From: Prunella strophiata
Lineage: Eukaryota > Chordata > Aves > Passeriformes > Prunellidae
Direction of reading: 5' to 3'
Length of the DNA: 64,000 nt
Assembly: GCA_036583965.1 (NCBI GenBank)
Contig: JAZBQD010000013.1
Location: 5,434,144-5,498,143 of the forward strand
Below the pieces are notes generated by a model, which worked only from the letters and a program-made list of their open reading frames with translations, ran no database searches and was not told the DNA's origin. Positions within the stretch are counted from its first letter, which is position 1, and every line of letters begins with the position of its first letter. Positions 10,701 through 63,708 of the stretch are shown piece by piece. Both the position numbers and the translations under genes were made by a program.

Positions 10701-13700
10701 TTCTTCAAATTAATCCAAGTGAGTATTAAGAGGAGGCATGTGCATAAGAAGCAGAAGGATCTTTGTTCAATATTTTCTGCTGTCATTTAGCACACAGGTT
10801 CCCAGTGATATTTTGGTTTTACTGGGAAAACTGACACCCAATTAGAAGAGGGACAAATCAGAGCTGCTAAAGCACTTCTGTATCTAGAAGGCCATTTTTA
10901 ATTTTCGAGAAGGCTACGTGTGCAGTGCCAAAAATGCCAGTTCAGGGCATGCCAGAGTTGTTCTGTGACTCAATAAGGTTGGTGCCTTCATAAGAGGCTC
11001 CTCACAAGCTTGTTTTCTCACCTGCACTTTGCTTAACGTGGCAATGCAGTTTTAGGTCATTCAAGAAAAATTAACCTATCACTGAATTATTGCAACTATG
11101 TCATTTAGGAAAAAACACCTTTATCTCCATATGATGATACAGTATGTATTGATGAATATTTTCTACCTGTCTCAGTCACACCTGCACAGGGAGCATGTGG
11201 AGAAGAGGTGGGAGGTGGCAGTGGCAGTTTGGCTGCAGCAAAGTGGGCTCTGCATTGTCACTGACTGTGCCTGCCTTGCCTTCTGAGCATGTGCAGGGAG
11301 GATCCCAAAGGCACCCACAAACCCTGCTAGCTCCTATCCATGCTGTGTGACTGTGGAGCTTTGGGAACAAAAATAAATGCCAGAAATGTCAACAGCCTAT
11401 AACAACAATGTACAATGAAGCAGATAAAATGACTCATGGGTCTTCTCTGCAGTGCTGTTAGCAGCCTATACATTTATATATAATCTGGAATTGTCTGAGT
11501 CTTCATCAAGATCATGCCTTTCAAGAGTTCTTGGCTTTCCACAAAAGTCAAATTATAAGTAGTAAGTCTTTGGGCATTCAGTCCTGGTCATCCTACTTGC
11601 ATTATTTTAGGAGAAAAAATACAAGCTGATGTCATTCCTCACAAAGCTTTCTCCATGGGCAGGTGGATGCAAATGGGTTTCAACTTTTGCTTTATTACAT
11701 GACCTGTTTATATCAAACTGCTGGAATTTTTGGCTGCCTCTCTGCCCAGTCTTCACTCAAAGAGGGAAGGAACATCCTGTCATTGTCATCTAAGAGGATC
11801 AGTGGGCCAAGATGTAAACAGGTTGGCTAATCCAGGCACAAGGAAATGGTGGAAATAGAGCCATAAAGTTAAGACTTTCAAGACCTGAGGTTGGGAGCAC
11901 TGGTATGCAGTAACCCAGCATTGACATTACCATGGATCTTACTGGGAGCCAAGAGCAGACTGCATCACTACCCTTTGCAGTTGCTTCACACAAGGCAATC
12001 CCCCTGCAGGAATTTTTCTTCAGAGAGCAGCTAGTCAACAAACATTACATGCAAACAAACAGCACAGAAATTCTAAGAGAAATTTGGGGCTCAAATTGTA
12101 GAGCAAGCAGGTCAGATTTTACTACCTACATAATTCAAACTCAATTAGAACTGGCAAAATCAATACAGCAATGAGGGCATACTGAAGAAAAACTCCTCCC
12201 TAGGCTATGTCTTTCCCATAGGTGGAGACAGGGTGAATTTAAAGGATGAAAGAGCAAGAAAAAAATTGGGAAAGACATTGGAAATGTTCAGTGGTAACTG
12301 ATTTAATAACTTGTCTAAATGTAGGGAGAGATTAGAGGTCAGAAATAAAGAAACGCAGTTTACAAAATACATAATGTCAGTAAGAAATTTTGTGAACTAA
12401 AATAAAAAGACAAACTGTAATTCTTCCCAACTGCCCTAACATGTTAGACCTGAAATTATAAACTCTTTTGGGCAGTGGCTGCCACTCTAGGGTTGTCAGC
12501 ACCTGACATACCCATTCCCAACTCTCATCTTTCCACACTGGAGGGTTAATGCCCACATAGAGGGTGGCACATGAGCATGGCCTTGGTGGCACACTCCATA
12601 CTCTTGCTGCCCTCACTGACCCTGGCAGGCTGTGGGACACCCCAGGGCTGGCCAAAGGTTTGTTCAAGTGACAGAAATTCAGCAGCTCCTCAGAGTGCTG
12701 GCCTGGGGTAGAGCTCAGCACTGGCCAGTGACTGCTGGCATTAACAGAGATTTACAGTAAATGTGGAGGAAAAAGGAGTCATCTTGCATGGAGATGCCAA
12801 GGAGGCCCACTGTTTTCCACAAAATAGCCACAGCTAGAGCTGGAAGCCCATTTTCTAGAAGGTTCTGCCTTGCTAGCAGCAAAGTCACAGTCCATCTAGA
12901 CTTTTTATAGTGGAGGCAGGGCTGCACAGTCACTGTACTTAGTAAACCGTGCCTGGCATTCAGGGATCTTCCTGATTTGGCAGCCTGTTTATTCTGGGGC
13001 ACCTCCCTGCTTGTTTTCCACTAAACCCTACCAATCCTTCCATTCTAGCCCCAGTGGGGTTGTACTTCATATTTTCCCAGTTTGGGAATTTGTAATAAAT
13101 TTATTTGGAAGCAAACAAACCAACCAACCTACCAAAATGAAACAAAAATTGTAGAACTCCCTCTTAAAGCCAGACCTCTTTTCAGAAGCAGGGAGAGGGG
13201 CAGGCAGAACTATGGGGCCCTTCATTCCAACAGCCCCTGCCCTGCCTGGTGTTATGTGCTTGGATGAGCATCCTTCACCTCCCCTTCCTCACTCATTCCC
13301 CAGGAGGGCAGGGACTGCACTGCAAGCAAGGAAGTCCTTGAGAGAACACAAAGGGTTGAAATGCCTGACCAGCCATAAACAAACAGCTATGTGAGAAACA
13401 TCCTTAAGACTGAAACTGATTCTCATGCCAGCAGAGCAAGCAAACTATTAATATTCCTAGCAGAGATCCAGAATCCACTGCACTGCTCCATTCTCTGTCA
13501 TCTCCTACTGTGCTCTTTGTACTATTTTCATTTCTCTATATGCAACACTTAAGTGCAGAGATGGAAGCACTCTCAATTCCCATTTGTTGAAGAACTCTCA
13601 GCAAAAAGCAGTAAACCAAAGTTGTCTGAATTTAAAAAAAAAAAAAATCTGTCAGTCTATTAACTTTCCCTTTTTCAGAGCTTTTGTAATAAATAGAACT

Positions 13701-14270
13701 TCTGAAACTCTGTATTGCAGTATCAAATAAAATTAAACTCTACTGCAAAAAAATTCAGAAGCCAAGTTTCTGCCCTTCACATACAAGTAAGAACCTACCT
13801 GAAGGTCAAGACATTCACAAGTTTTCTACCATCACCAAATCTGGGACCACACAAATACCACAAGAAGGTTTTCAAAAAGGTTTGTATCTTTTTTTGCCTT
13901 ACTCCTGTTTCACCTGTCTCATGTTCATGTATACATCCAGTTATTGATATTCTAGATAATACCAAGTACTATGGCAAGGTTACTTTTTAAGCAACATCTG
14001 GAATTATTTTATCATCACAAATAAATTCTTTTGCAAAAATAAATGCTGGTTTACATTCCTCTGTCAGGATCTAAGAGAATCTATTCAAGAATAACATAGA
14101 AATGTCATACCTCTTTTATTCTCAGAAAACAAAATCCACCAGCTGCAAAATTATGTCCATGCTGGTACAAACTTAACAGAGTAGGTCCTGTGTTTTAACA
14201 GATATTATGGGGGAAGAGCATCAATGAAGTTGTAATAAAAAAAACCTGGGAAATAAATGCAACAACTCTT
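1767..14270. other. Intergenic region without supportable genes
   Basis: About 12.5 kb of AT-rich sequence lies between the clathrin promoter and the SNAP29 3' end. Open frames here reach at most about 157 codons (4251-4724 plus strand). They have atypical composition, no recognisable domain and no flanking splice structure, so I regard them as chance. I recognised no tRNA, known small RNA or clear transposon. A short imperfect inverted repeat is at 5505-5553. Unrecognised noncoding transcripts or old decayed repeats cannot be excluded. Confidence 0.6.
5505..5553. repeat. Short imperfect inverted repeat (hairpin)
   Basis: An eight-base arm, CTCTGCTG, pairs perfectly with CAGCAGAG. Inside it GAGAT pairs with ATCTC across a three-base bulge, around a CATC-rich loop. 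It is too short and too loop-heavy for a typical miRNA precursor, and its function is unknown. Confidence 0.55.
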
Positions 14271-17200
14271 CATTAACAAGAAGCACCTTTTATTGACTGT
14301 CTTACCATTCAACACTCATTCCATTCAATCTCTTCAACTGCTGAACTACAGTCCAGTTAAGCATTTAAATAAAAGATAATGCAATTGTACAAAAAGTGTT
14401 ATACCTGGGTGGCACAGAATTAAAGTTCTATTTTAAAAAGTCATAGACACAAATAATCACTACCTGTGATTTGAAAATTAAGTCCTATGTATTTCAAAGT
14501 AAAAAATTAACACATATCTCCATATGATGTTATGCTTGTAAAAATGCCTACAAAAACGTTTGTTCAGAAGGCAGACTGGTTGGAAAGTATTTTCTATTTC
14601 ACCATTTAACAAATTACATCACTTCACATGAACTACTAGGCAGCAAAATATTTCAGGTGAATTTCACACATTAAAAGAACCCCTGACATCATCATGTCAC
14701 AATGATTTCAGCAGGGCCCATCCAGCTCAGCACAGCAAAAAAATCTGATGTAGTACAGTCTAAAATTCAGCTACATATCATTTGTTACAATATTTAATTC
14801 AATGCTCAGGAAATTTAAAATCAAATACACCTAGGAGTCTAGTCATCAGATATGGCTATTCCCATTCTTTTTCCTTGCTGCTTTTAGAATTTTATCTCTG
14901 TGTTATGAAGGGCATATGCTACTTCCCAGTGTTTAAGATCTCTTCAAAATTGATTAGCAAACTTTTTGAGGAACTGCAAAATTTCTTTTTATAAAGAATA
15001 CTTAAAAGGTTTAGTTTTTCCCATCTTCTTCTGACCTTATTAAATTTCTACCCAAGCCAATAAAATTAACCAGAGCTATTTTGCTGCAAGAACACCAGCT
15101 TATATGCCAACATGAATATGCAGGCAAAATAATTTATTTTATCAAAAATTAGCACATGAGTGCAAATTAAACTTCTTCTGAAAGTCCTGGACTCTACACA
15201 GTTTAAGTTTTTCAACAGTATCCAAGAAGAAATAAAAGTCCATCTGAGGAAACAGTAAGAAAAGCTACGGAAGTAAATCCTTCACTGTACATGCAAAATG
15301 GCATTTCCTGGAAAAGCAAAAACCATGTGGTTATTTTCCTTTAAATTTCCTTTTCCTGTAGGATGGAAAATTATTCCAAGAGATAAAAACATCATCACTA
15401 TCATAAAATAGTGGTGTCTCCTCATGTCAGTTAAACTTTGTTATCAGCAAAAATCAATATGAAAGCAGAGACAAGCAATTCAGTTTGTAGCAGAAATTCT
15501 TTTATATCCATGCACCATCTTTTTCCCCCTGCAAAAGAAATGATCCTTTAAAACAAGGCCATTAAAACCAAACAAAAATAATAAATAGAGCAAGAAAAGC
15601 TAAGCAAAGGCAGGCATACATTACTGAGGCAGTGAATGGGATTGTTAGACAACATGAGGAGTGGGACCTCTGTATAGATTCCACATGGCTGAGACCCTGG
15701 GTTTCTACTCTGCTTGGATCAGGGTGTTCTCAAAGTACAAACAGGGATTTATTTTTTATTCCCAAAGCAGAAATAGGGATTTACTTTTTTAGTTCCCTTC
15801 CCTGCCTGTGTTTTTAAAGGCATCAAAGATATCCAGGATGCACTGAATATTTCATAAGGCCAATACAACTAAACATTTGCTCAAAAACTTGAGTTAATTC
15901 TGTGAAGTAACTTAGACTAAAAATGGAATAGCTTACATCAGAAAGGCAGCACACTTCACCCTTAAAGAAAAGATTTTTGCTTGGATTCAAGCTCTAGATT
16001 TCTTACTACACATAACACAACCAGATGCTCCAGTGACATTTTTCCTCCATTTTCCATGACTTAGACAAGAAAGTCTCAGTGTCCATCTTTGTTATCAGAG
16101 CAAACACTGAGTTGTGACACAGTTGCTTACAGGTGAAGGCAGATTTCACACTAAAAGGAGACAAATTTAAACAAATAAGAAACTAAACCAGGTATAATCA
16201 AAATTTTGATCTTCCTTCACTGAGGTACTTAACATATGAATACTAACAACTATATAATTTACTAAATAAATGTATCAACTGTCTTGAGACATCAAATTAT
16301 ATAATTAATAAATATTCTAACAGAGTGAGATAATTAATCATGGTATAAACCCAAATAGTATAATGACATATTAATATTAATAGGCTATTTATAATTTTTA
16401 ATGTGCATAAATGATACAAACTGAAAAATTAAAAAGCAATTAAAGATACTCAATTGCTCTTGAAGTTTTATGTCCCTCCAAAAGAGATGTTTTGTGGGGG
16501 GGGGACTGAAATCAATGCCACCAGTAACAAAGGGAACAGAGGCTCACCTTAAATCTAATTCACAACTCAACCCTGCCTGTATGCCAGAAATAGTATTTTT
16601 TTCCATAATACTATGTCCAATAAGTATAGCTTTTTTAGTGATCTATTTTTCTGCAAGTGAACTTTCTGGAGACACAGTAAAACAAGAAAGGCTCAGTTTC
16701 TCTTATCTCCTTAACAATTGGATGCACCTTGTGGCAAGTGAGCTCAGGGTAACACATCCCTTGAAAAAGGAATGAGTGGGATGTGAATGTGACATCTGTG
16801 AAGGGGACAAGCTTGACAGCCCTGAACACCCAAGTCTTTCTTTAATGCATAAGGCAATGTGGCATTAGTTCAAAAGAAGTAACAATCTCTTCTTAGCCAC
16901 ACACTGTCACCTGTGATGTTCCAGTACTGACACAGGTCCCTTGGCCTCTCCAAACAGGAGTACCCTGCTTGTTTTCAAGACAGACAACAAGTTCTCACTG
17001 TCATGTCCTCAGGCTGGAGCAGAATTGTGATTATTTTGTTCTACAGTGACCCTTACAAAAGAACAAAACAAAGTGAAAGCCCAAATTCTATCTGGAAGAC
17101 TCAAAAATGGTTTTGGGCTTTTCTTCATCTGCAGGAATTATTCATCCCTGCTAAGCCACTGCAGATGCATGTGAACCATAGTGGAGTTTCTTAACAGTCA

Positions 17201-18182
17201 CATTACTTAGCAAAGCACAGCATCTGCTCCATCTGTAATACATCTGAAATAAATGCTAAAGAACAATCTCCTACAATGTGTGCACTATCAGATCAACTCT
17301 CCATTTCTAAAATGGAAGCTGTTTTTTTAATAACCACCTAAATGAATAAGCTGAGAAAGAGCAGAAAATTAATAACAGATGGTGACCATTTCTGCAAAAG
17401 AATCTTTAAGAGCACAAATATTTAAGTCCTGATTTTGTTACCCAAACTTTTTGGGTCACTGTCAATTAACATTTCTGCAGATCATAAGATCCCCTTAGAG
17501 ATCTTTACTGACAAGACTGTAAAGGCAAAAGTATTTAGTTACCCAAACAAAAAACCCACAATTTGTGGATGCACCATTTGGGCAAAGTCATTTTAGGAAA
17601 GGGAACACACACAGGATATTAGCATTACTGCATGACACCCTTGATATTTTACAACTTCCACTGAACAGTTCATTCCTTAAGCCCCAGAAATGCCAGAGAA
17701 CAGTCACTTAATATTTTTACAGCTGGAAATCAGCATTTTTTCTGAATTTAACATATCTGTAGGTAAACAGAATTAGCAACATTTCTTCTGAACAAAGCAG
17801 CACATTCTGTTCCCCCTGCCCTCTCCCCAAAACAGAGGCAAAAATGCAGTTCCTTTTCTCATCACAGCTCCCAGGCCAAGGACCCTGCAGCTCTGTGGAG
17901 TGTGAATTCCTTCCATGCACACACTGCAGTTACACAGCTGAGCAGGGCATCCTGAGCCAGTGCTGAGGGATTCTACTCCATGTGCACTTTTCCCATATAG
18001 ACTAAGAGGAAATGTAAAGTATTGTGCTGACTTAAGGCTATGTAATTTTAATGACAACAAAACCAGTAACAGAGCAGAAAAAAAGGAGAAACAGATACTG
18101 CCCAAGATTTTTTTTAAGAGATTGGTTGAGATGAAACATTCAGGATGAACCAACACTGAACAAAAGAAATTGTAAAAATCCT
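14270..18182 (-). other. SNAP29: Probable SNAP29 3' UTR
   Basis: AT-rich DNA with no coding potential lies between the SNAP29 stop codon (18183) and a plausible poly(A) signal at 14289. Mammalian SNAP29 mRNAs also have long 3' UTRs. The boundary is inferred and has not been observed. Confidence 0.45.
14289..14294 (-). terminator. SNAP29: Candidate SNAP29 polyadenylation signal (AATAAA)
   Basis: AATAAA on the minus strand is followed by GT- and T-rich sequence (GTTGTTGCATTT, then a T run), as expected downstream of a cleavage site. It would give a 3' UTR of about 3.9 kb. Other minus-strand AATAAA hexamers nearer the stop (near 15134 and about 15750) could give shorter transcripts. Confidence 0.4.
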
Positions 18183-18340
18183 TTAAAGCTGTCGGACTTT
18201 CCTATCAGTGTTTTTGATGTTGACATCCAGTGTCTCTACTTTCTTTGTGAGCCGATCCAACATATCATCCTGCTCTTCTATTTCAGTCTGCAGGCCAAGA
18301 GCAAGGCTCTTCAGGCGACTCAGCCCAGAGGACATCTCAT
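18183..18340 (-). CDS. SNAP29: SNAP29 coding exon 5 (terminal)
   Basis: It encodes the whole Qc SNARE helix, including [14 protein letters not shown] with zero-layer Gln223, and ends VRQL then TAA at 18185-18183. The acceptor is CCTGGCAG. Confidence 0.97.
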
Positions 18341-21300
18341 CTGCCAGGGTAGAGAAGGGACCAGAAGGAATCAAAGTGCTGGAACACAGATTATCTAAAT
18401 GGACACTGTCAGGATTCCCCCTTCTCCAAAAGCCTGGGTTAGAAAATGTTAGATACAATTCCTCAAGTCTGAGTGCTCCTCTGAAAGAGAGGAAGCACTG
18501 GTATGTTCATAGTTGTACTGCTACTACCAGAAACTAGTCACTTCCTCCTTTTTTACATTTTACATTTGGTATTAAGCAAATGCTTAACAACAAATTGGAT
18601 CTTTGAAATGACATACCCTCTAATGTTTTTTTTTACCTTTTTTTTTAAATGTATCTCACAGAAAATTTGGTACATATTTTCTCCTGCTTAGCATACACAG
18701 TATGCTCACTACCTCAATTGTTTTTCTTTAAACTTCATGCAGAGATGATACCAAGTGCACTGAAGATTTAAGCAGTGATTCATCATAGATAAAACACTCC
18801 CATTTCTAGATTTTCTAATTGACCAAAAGGTGACAATTTCATTGTATGATTGATTGGTATAAATGCTTCTTGAGGTTAGTAAGTTTTCCACAGCTTGGGA
18901 ACAGAAAAAATGGGCTTCCACTGGCCCTTATGACTGACTATTTCTCTTTGATTTATTCCTTTCTGATTTTTTCCCAATCTCTTCTTTCTAGGTCAGCTAC
19001 ACAGTGACACATGTAAGCAATCAGGTACTTTGTCTATATGCTACAGAACAAAGGAAGGCAAACTCAGCTGAATGGTTTTAAGAAGTAATAAAATAAATGC
19101 AGCACATCCACAAATTAAATATTTAGTGCCTTTCAATTCTTAGCAACTTTTAACAAAACATGTATTTCAAAAGCTGTGCATTGCTTTAAATTATTTGGGT
19201 CTAAACTGATGTACCATGTAGACAGTTTTGAAATGCAAATACAAGCAAATTATTTTTTAAATTATCATCAAATTTTACATGTTAACTAAACAAAAAAATG
19301 TTGGCAATATATCACTTAATAATTTTATCTGGCTTAAGAATCAAAAATTCCCCATTGTATGACATCAAACAGCTTCAGTTTCCTCACTCACCTAAGTTGG
19401 TATCAATTTTCTGGTGGTAAGCTCGCAGTTGTTGGTTCTTTGGGTAGGCATCCCTTTGCACTGAAGAAACTAAATCTGCTTTGTTGAAGTCATTGTCTGT
19501 TAACAGTATAAAGTAAAGACTATTTTATAATGAAAAAGCATGTGAGAAGAGGTTTTAAAGTTTTAGCAAGGCTGTTAAAAATTAGTTTGCACACAGCTGC
19601 CAGGTAATCACATAACCAGAGTACCAGGAGTAGTCTGAAACCATTGTCTATAGGCCAGCTCTCAAGATCAACACTTAATCTGCCGGGGACGGGAGCAAGG
19701 GCTGGGGACGGGAGCCGAGCGCCGGGGACGGGAGCCGCTGGCAGCGGCCGCCGGAGCCGCTCTGCCCTCTGCTGGACACAGTCGGCACTACACGCAGTGG
19801 GCTGGGAGCCGAGCCCCCCAAAGCCTTCATCCATTACTCATCATCATCATCATCGATATCCTGCTGCTTTCCCACTCTCACCTTGTCAAACAACCCAGGC
19901 TCACTTTATAAAGAAACAGTTTCTTAGTACGGAAGCCCTCACAGAGGTTAACAGATTGAGAGAAGGAGGAATGAGGCCAAACTCCATACACCACCTTCTG
20001 AGAATCAAGAAATGACTTCAGTATGAAGGGCTAGAATCCTTGTTTGAAATAACAAGGACAACATATCTGAAAACTATGACAAACAATGGTTAAAAGGAGA
20101 ACCTCTGAGCGTGCAACATTTTGGCAAACTTAGGGAAACCCTGTCTGCACACTGTGTGCATTCTCTCAAAAAATATAAGCACTTGGTGCTTTTAGTCTCT
20201 AGCAGGTCTCTAGCATCTTCACTATGGAGATAAAGAGTTTAATGGAAACAAATCCCTCGACTTCAAAGCATGAAGGCTGGAATACAATCTTCAGATATTA
20301 GGCAGCAAGGTAAGCCAGCAGCTGAGCAGGCTGAAGGGTCTCTACCTTCATCACTCTGCAAGTTTGCCCCACATAGATGACAGGCATTCAGAGTAAAATA
20401 AAGTTAACAAACCTGAATTATCTAGCTTCCTTAAATTTGGATGGCTTTCCTGGTATTTTGACTCTTGTTCTTTACTAGACATCATTGCTTCTTTTAACCT
20501 AGTAAAAAAAATAAATAATCAAAAAGAAAGCATTGCTGTTGACCTTGGCATTAAAGAAAAAAGGTAGCTAGACCACCTCAGGAGTTTACAAGAACGAAGA
20601 GATGTTTTACTTTCTGATTTTCTGGTGACATTTCAGAGATGCTGTGGGACACAAGTCCCAAATAAAAAGTTTATGATACTCACCTGCTGTTAGCATAATA
20701 TTCAGGGGCTCCATTCTGCTCTGGCTTGCTCTCTGGTGGTTTGGCTTTGAAGTAGTTTACCAAGCCCCCCCAAACACTCTTGATGCTGTTGATGTGCCTC
20801 TGGCTCGTTTTCAAGTCCTGGTCCATTTTATCCACCATCTGCTCCGTGCGCTTCAGAGCCTCTCCCTGGCGGACGAGCTCCTGAGGGCATTGCCAGAGAA
20901 ATCAGATCCCATAGCCAGGACAAACTGAGACACCACCCAACAATTAACACCAAAGGTGACACTCTGAAGAAAAACAACAGCTTTCCTTCATCTGTGCAGA
21001 TTATTTCTGAGGGCAAACAGTTTTTTCCCTCACTCCCCTTTCCTCCAGGGCATTTCAATCAACAGTTGCTTGTCAGCCACTGCATTATCCAGCTGTAAAA
21101 TCCTCATCCCTGCAAAGTGCCAGGCTCCTGGCACCTACCACAAACAATCCAGCTTTCTGAGCTAGTCTTTTTTCAAGCTGACATTTTCATCTAAGGCTGA
21201 CCACCAGATGGGTGATGTGGCTGGAAATGCTCGGGTTTGTGGCAGGGGAATGAGCAAGCAGGACAATTACTAGTTATGAATGGCACCTTCATTGGGAAGG

Positions 21301-22503
21301 GATTCTATTTTCTACCTTACTGGGATGTTTCTGATAATTTAGAAATAGAATAACCAAAGGAAATATACGCAAACAGAATTTCTTCAGACTTCAGGAATAT
21401 GTTAGTTAATTTTAGCAGTGCAGGAAAAATTTAAGCAATTTTTATATACAGAAGTACATTACTTTCTAATTCAGCAGCACAAGTACTATTCCAAAGATTA
21501 ATGCTGGCAGGAAAGTTGCCTGCAGCTACCATCAGTGCAAAACAAAGAACTTGTGTTCATATTCTTGCTAAAGTCTGGGAAATTTTAGTTGAATATTCAT
21601 TTGTTTTCCCCTCTCAATAAAGCACAAACACACAGACTTCAAGTTTTACCACAAGCTCTGTGTCCAGCCTGAATTCTTGATTCCTCACTTGTGATTTCCT
21701 GGACAAACAAATCACGAGTCTGAAAGTTCACAGAAGTCCCACCAAGAACCCTCTGAGCATAAGGACTGGCTGCAGCTTGGGGATGCTCTGGGGTTAATTT
21801 AGGCAACCACATCAGCCAAGGAACATCCCATTATAGTAATGACACAATGGACAAGACCTGAGCCCGAGCACAAAGTGCTGAAACAGAGCCTGAGGAATGA
21901 AGGAAATGATTAATCAGGGTGAACTGAAGCACATCACAAACAACTAACAGGGAAGGCCCTTCATCTAACCAAGAGAACTGCTAAAAACATTTTAGTCAGC
22001 TAAAAATCAGTAGGAACTGCTGAAAGCAGCTGAAAACACGGCCCGGTACCAGCCTCAGCACTATTCAGACACACAGGCTGTAACCGGGACTTTTCCCTCA
22101 AAACCCAAACGCCACCATCCCGAAAACACAGGGACAGGTTGGCTGGAGAATACCGACTGAAGAGGGGCTGGAGAGGAAACTGTGGGAGACAGGGACAGGG
22201 AGAACGGGACTCCCCTCACGGAGGGCGAGCGCAGGGGGAGCGCTCGGGCCCTGCGGCCCGGGGGCGAAGGCTCCGCTCCCGGCCCCGACCCACCTCGGAG
22301 GCGGCCACGCCGATGCGCTCGGACTCGTAGAGAAGCGACAGGGAGCGGGTGGTGCTGTCGGCGGTGGCGGCGGAGCGGCGCAACACCTCCTGCTGCAGGT
22401 ACCGCTGCCGGTCCGCGCCGCCCGCCCCGCCGGGACCCGCCGGCGCCACATCCTCCTCCTCGTCCTCCGCGAACGGGTTGTAGCTCCTCGGGAGCGCCGA
22501 CAT
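18183..22503 (-). CDS. SNAP29: SNAP29, synaptosome-associated protein 29 (Qbc-SNARE), complete
   Basis: Five coding exons on the minus strand (22503-22294, 20880-20684, 20498-20413, 19496-19392, 18340-18183) join in phase to 251 codons, against 258 in human. SNAP29 gives two SNARE helices (Qb and Qc) to fusion complexes, notably with STX17 and VAMP8 for autophagosome-lysosome fusion. An NPF motif at residues 9-11 is the EHD-binding site known for this family. The Qb helix begins near residue 71 with zero-layer Gln75. The Qc helix occupies about residues 200-251 with zero-layer Gln223. There is no cysteine cluster in the linker, so no palmitoylation anchor as in SNAP25, which is normal for SNAP29. 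The extreme C-terminus VRQL matches the human protein. All junctions are GT-AG. It is divergent from PI4KA, with ATGs 417 bp apart. Confidence 0.97.
19392..19496 (-). CDS. SNAP29: SNAP29 coding exon 4
   Basis: A 105-base exon with the linker sequence ending in [11 protein letters not shown] just before the Qc helix. It starts after AACAG and ends TTAG/GTGAG. The linker is less conserved than the helices. Confidence 0.95.
19678..19815. repeat. GC-rich block with about 20-bp tandem units inside SNAP29 intron 4
   Basis: An isolated GC-rich patch lies in an otherwise AT-rich intron. Three successive units of about 20 bp share the core GGGGACGGGAGC. A perfect CTCF core motif follows directly at 19763-19775. 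There is no exon here in the SNAP29 reading. Confidence 0.75.
19763..19775 (-). promoter_or_regulatory. Candidate CTCF-binding site
   Basis: The minus strand reads CCAGCAGAGGGCA, which fits the vertebrate CTCF core consensus CCASYAGRKGGCR at every position. It sits at the edge of the GC-rich block in SNAP29 intron 4. Occupancy is inferred from the motif alone. Confidence 0.5.
20413..20498 (-). CDS. SNAP29: SNAP29 coding exon 3
   Basis: An 86-base exon reading [16 protein letters not shown] then [10 protein letters not shown], the conserved inter-helix linker. The acceptor is TTTACTAG and the donor CAG/GTTTG. Confidence 0.95.
20684..20880 (-). CDS. SNAP29: SNAP29 coding exon 2
   Basis: Residues 71-135 plus two bases of a split Arg codon. 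It encodes the Qb SNARE helix ([17 protein letters not shown]) and the following [10 protein letters not shown] linker. The acceptor CCCTCAG and donor CAG/GTGAG are both good. Confidence 0.96.
22294..22503 (-). CDS. SNAP29: SNAP29 coding exon 1
   Basis: Residues 1-70, from the ATG at 22503 to donor GAG/GTGGGT, ending in phase 0. It carries the N-terminal SYNPF motif and the QQEVLRR segment. The linker after the NPF motif is shorter than in mammals, which accounts for most of the length difference. Confidence 0.96.
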
Positions 22504-22920
22504 GGCACGGCCGACTGCGAATGTCCGCAGGGAGTCTTCGCCCCTCACGACACCCCCGAATCCCCGCCTCGGGCCGCGGCCGCTCCGCTGCTTCCGCCCA
22601 CGGCACCGAGCGCCGGGCGGAAGCGCTGGGCGCAGCCACCGAGCGCCTCCCCCCCGCGGGGCGGAGTGAGCGCGCCGCAGCGCCGCTGGTAGACAGGCAG
22701 CTGCTGGGCGGAACCACTGCGGCAGGGGGGAGGCGGGAATATGTGGAGAGATGGCGGCGCAGGGCGGGGCACGGGCAGGCAGGGCGGCCACCGGGCGGAA
22801 GTGAAGCCGCGCTGGGCGCTGCCATCTTTGTGGCGTGATTGGTGCGCCGTGCTCCCGCGGGAGGCCCTGATCTCGCGGGCGGGGGCGGGGCGGGCTGGGC
22901 CGGCGCCGTTCCCGCACAAC

Positions 22921-63708
<40,788 letters not shown>

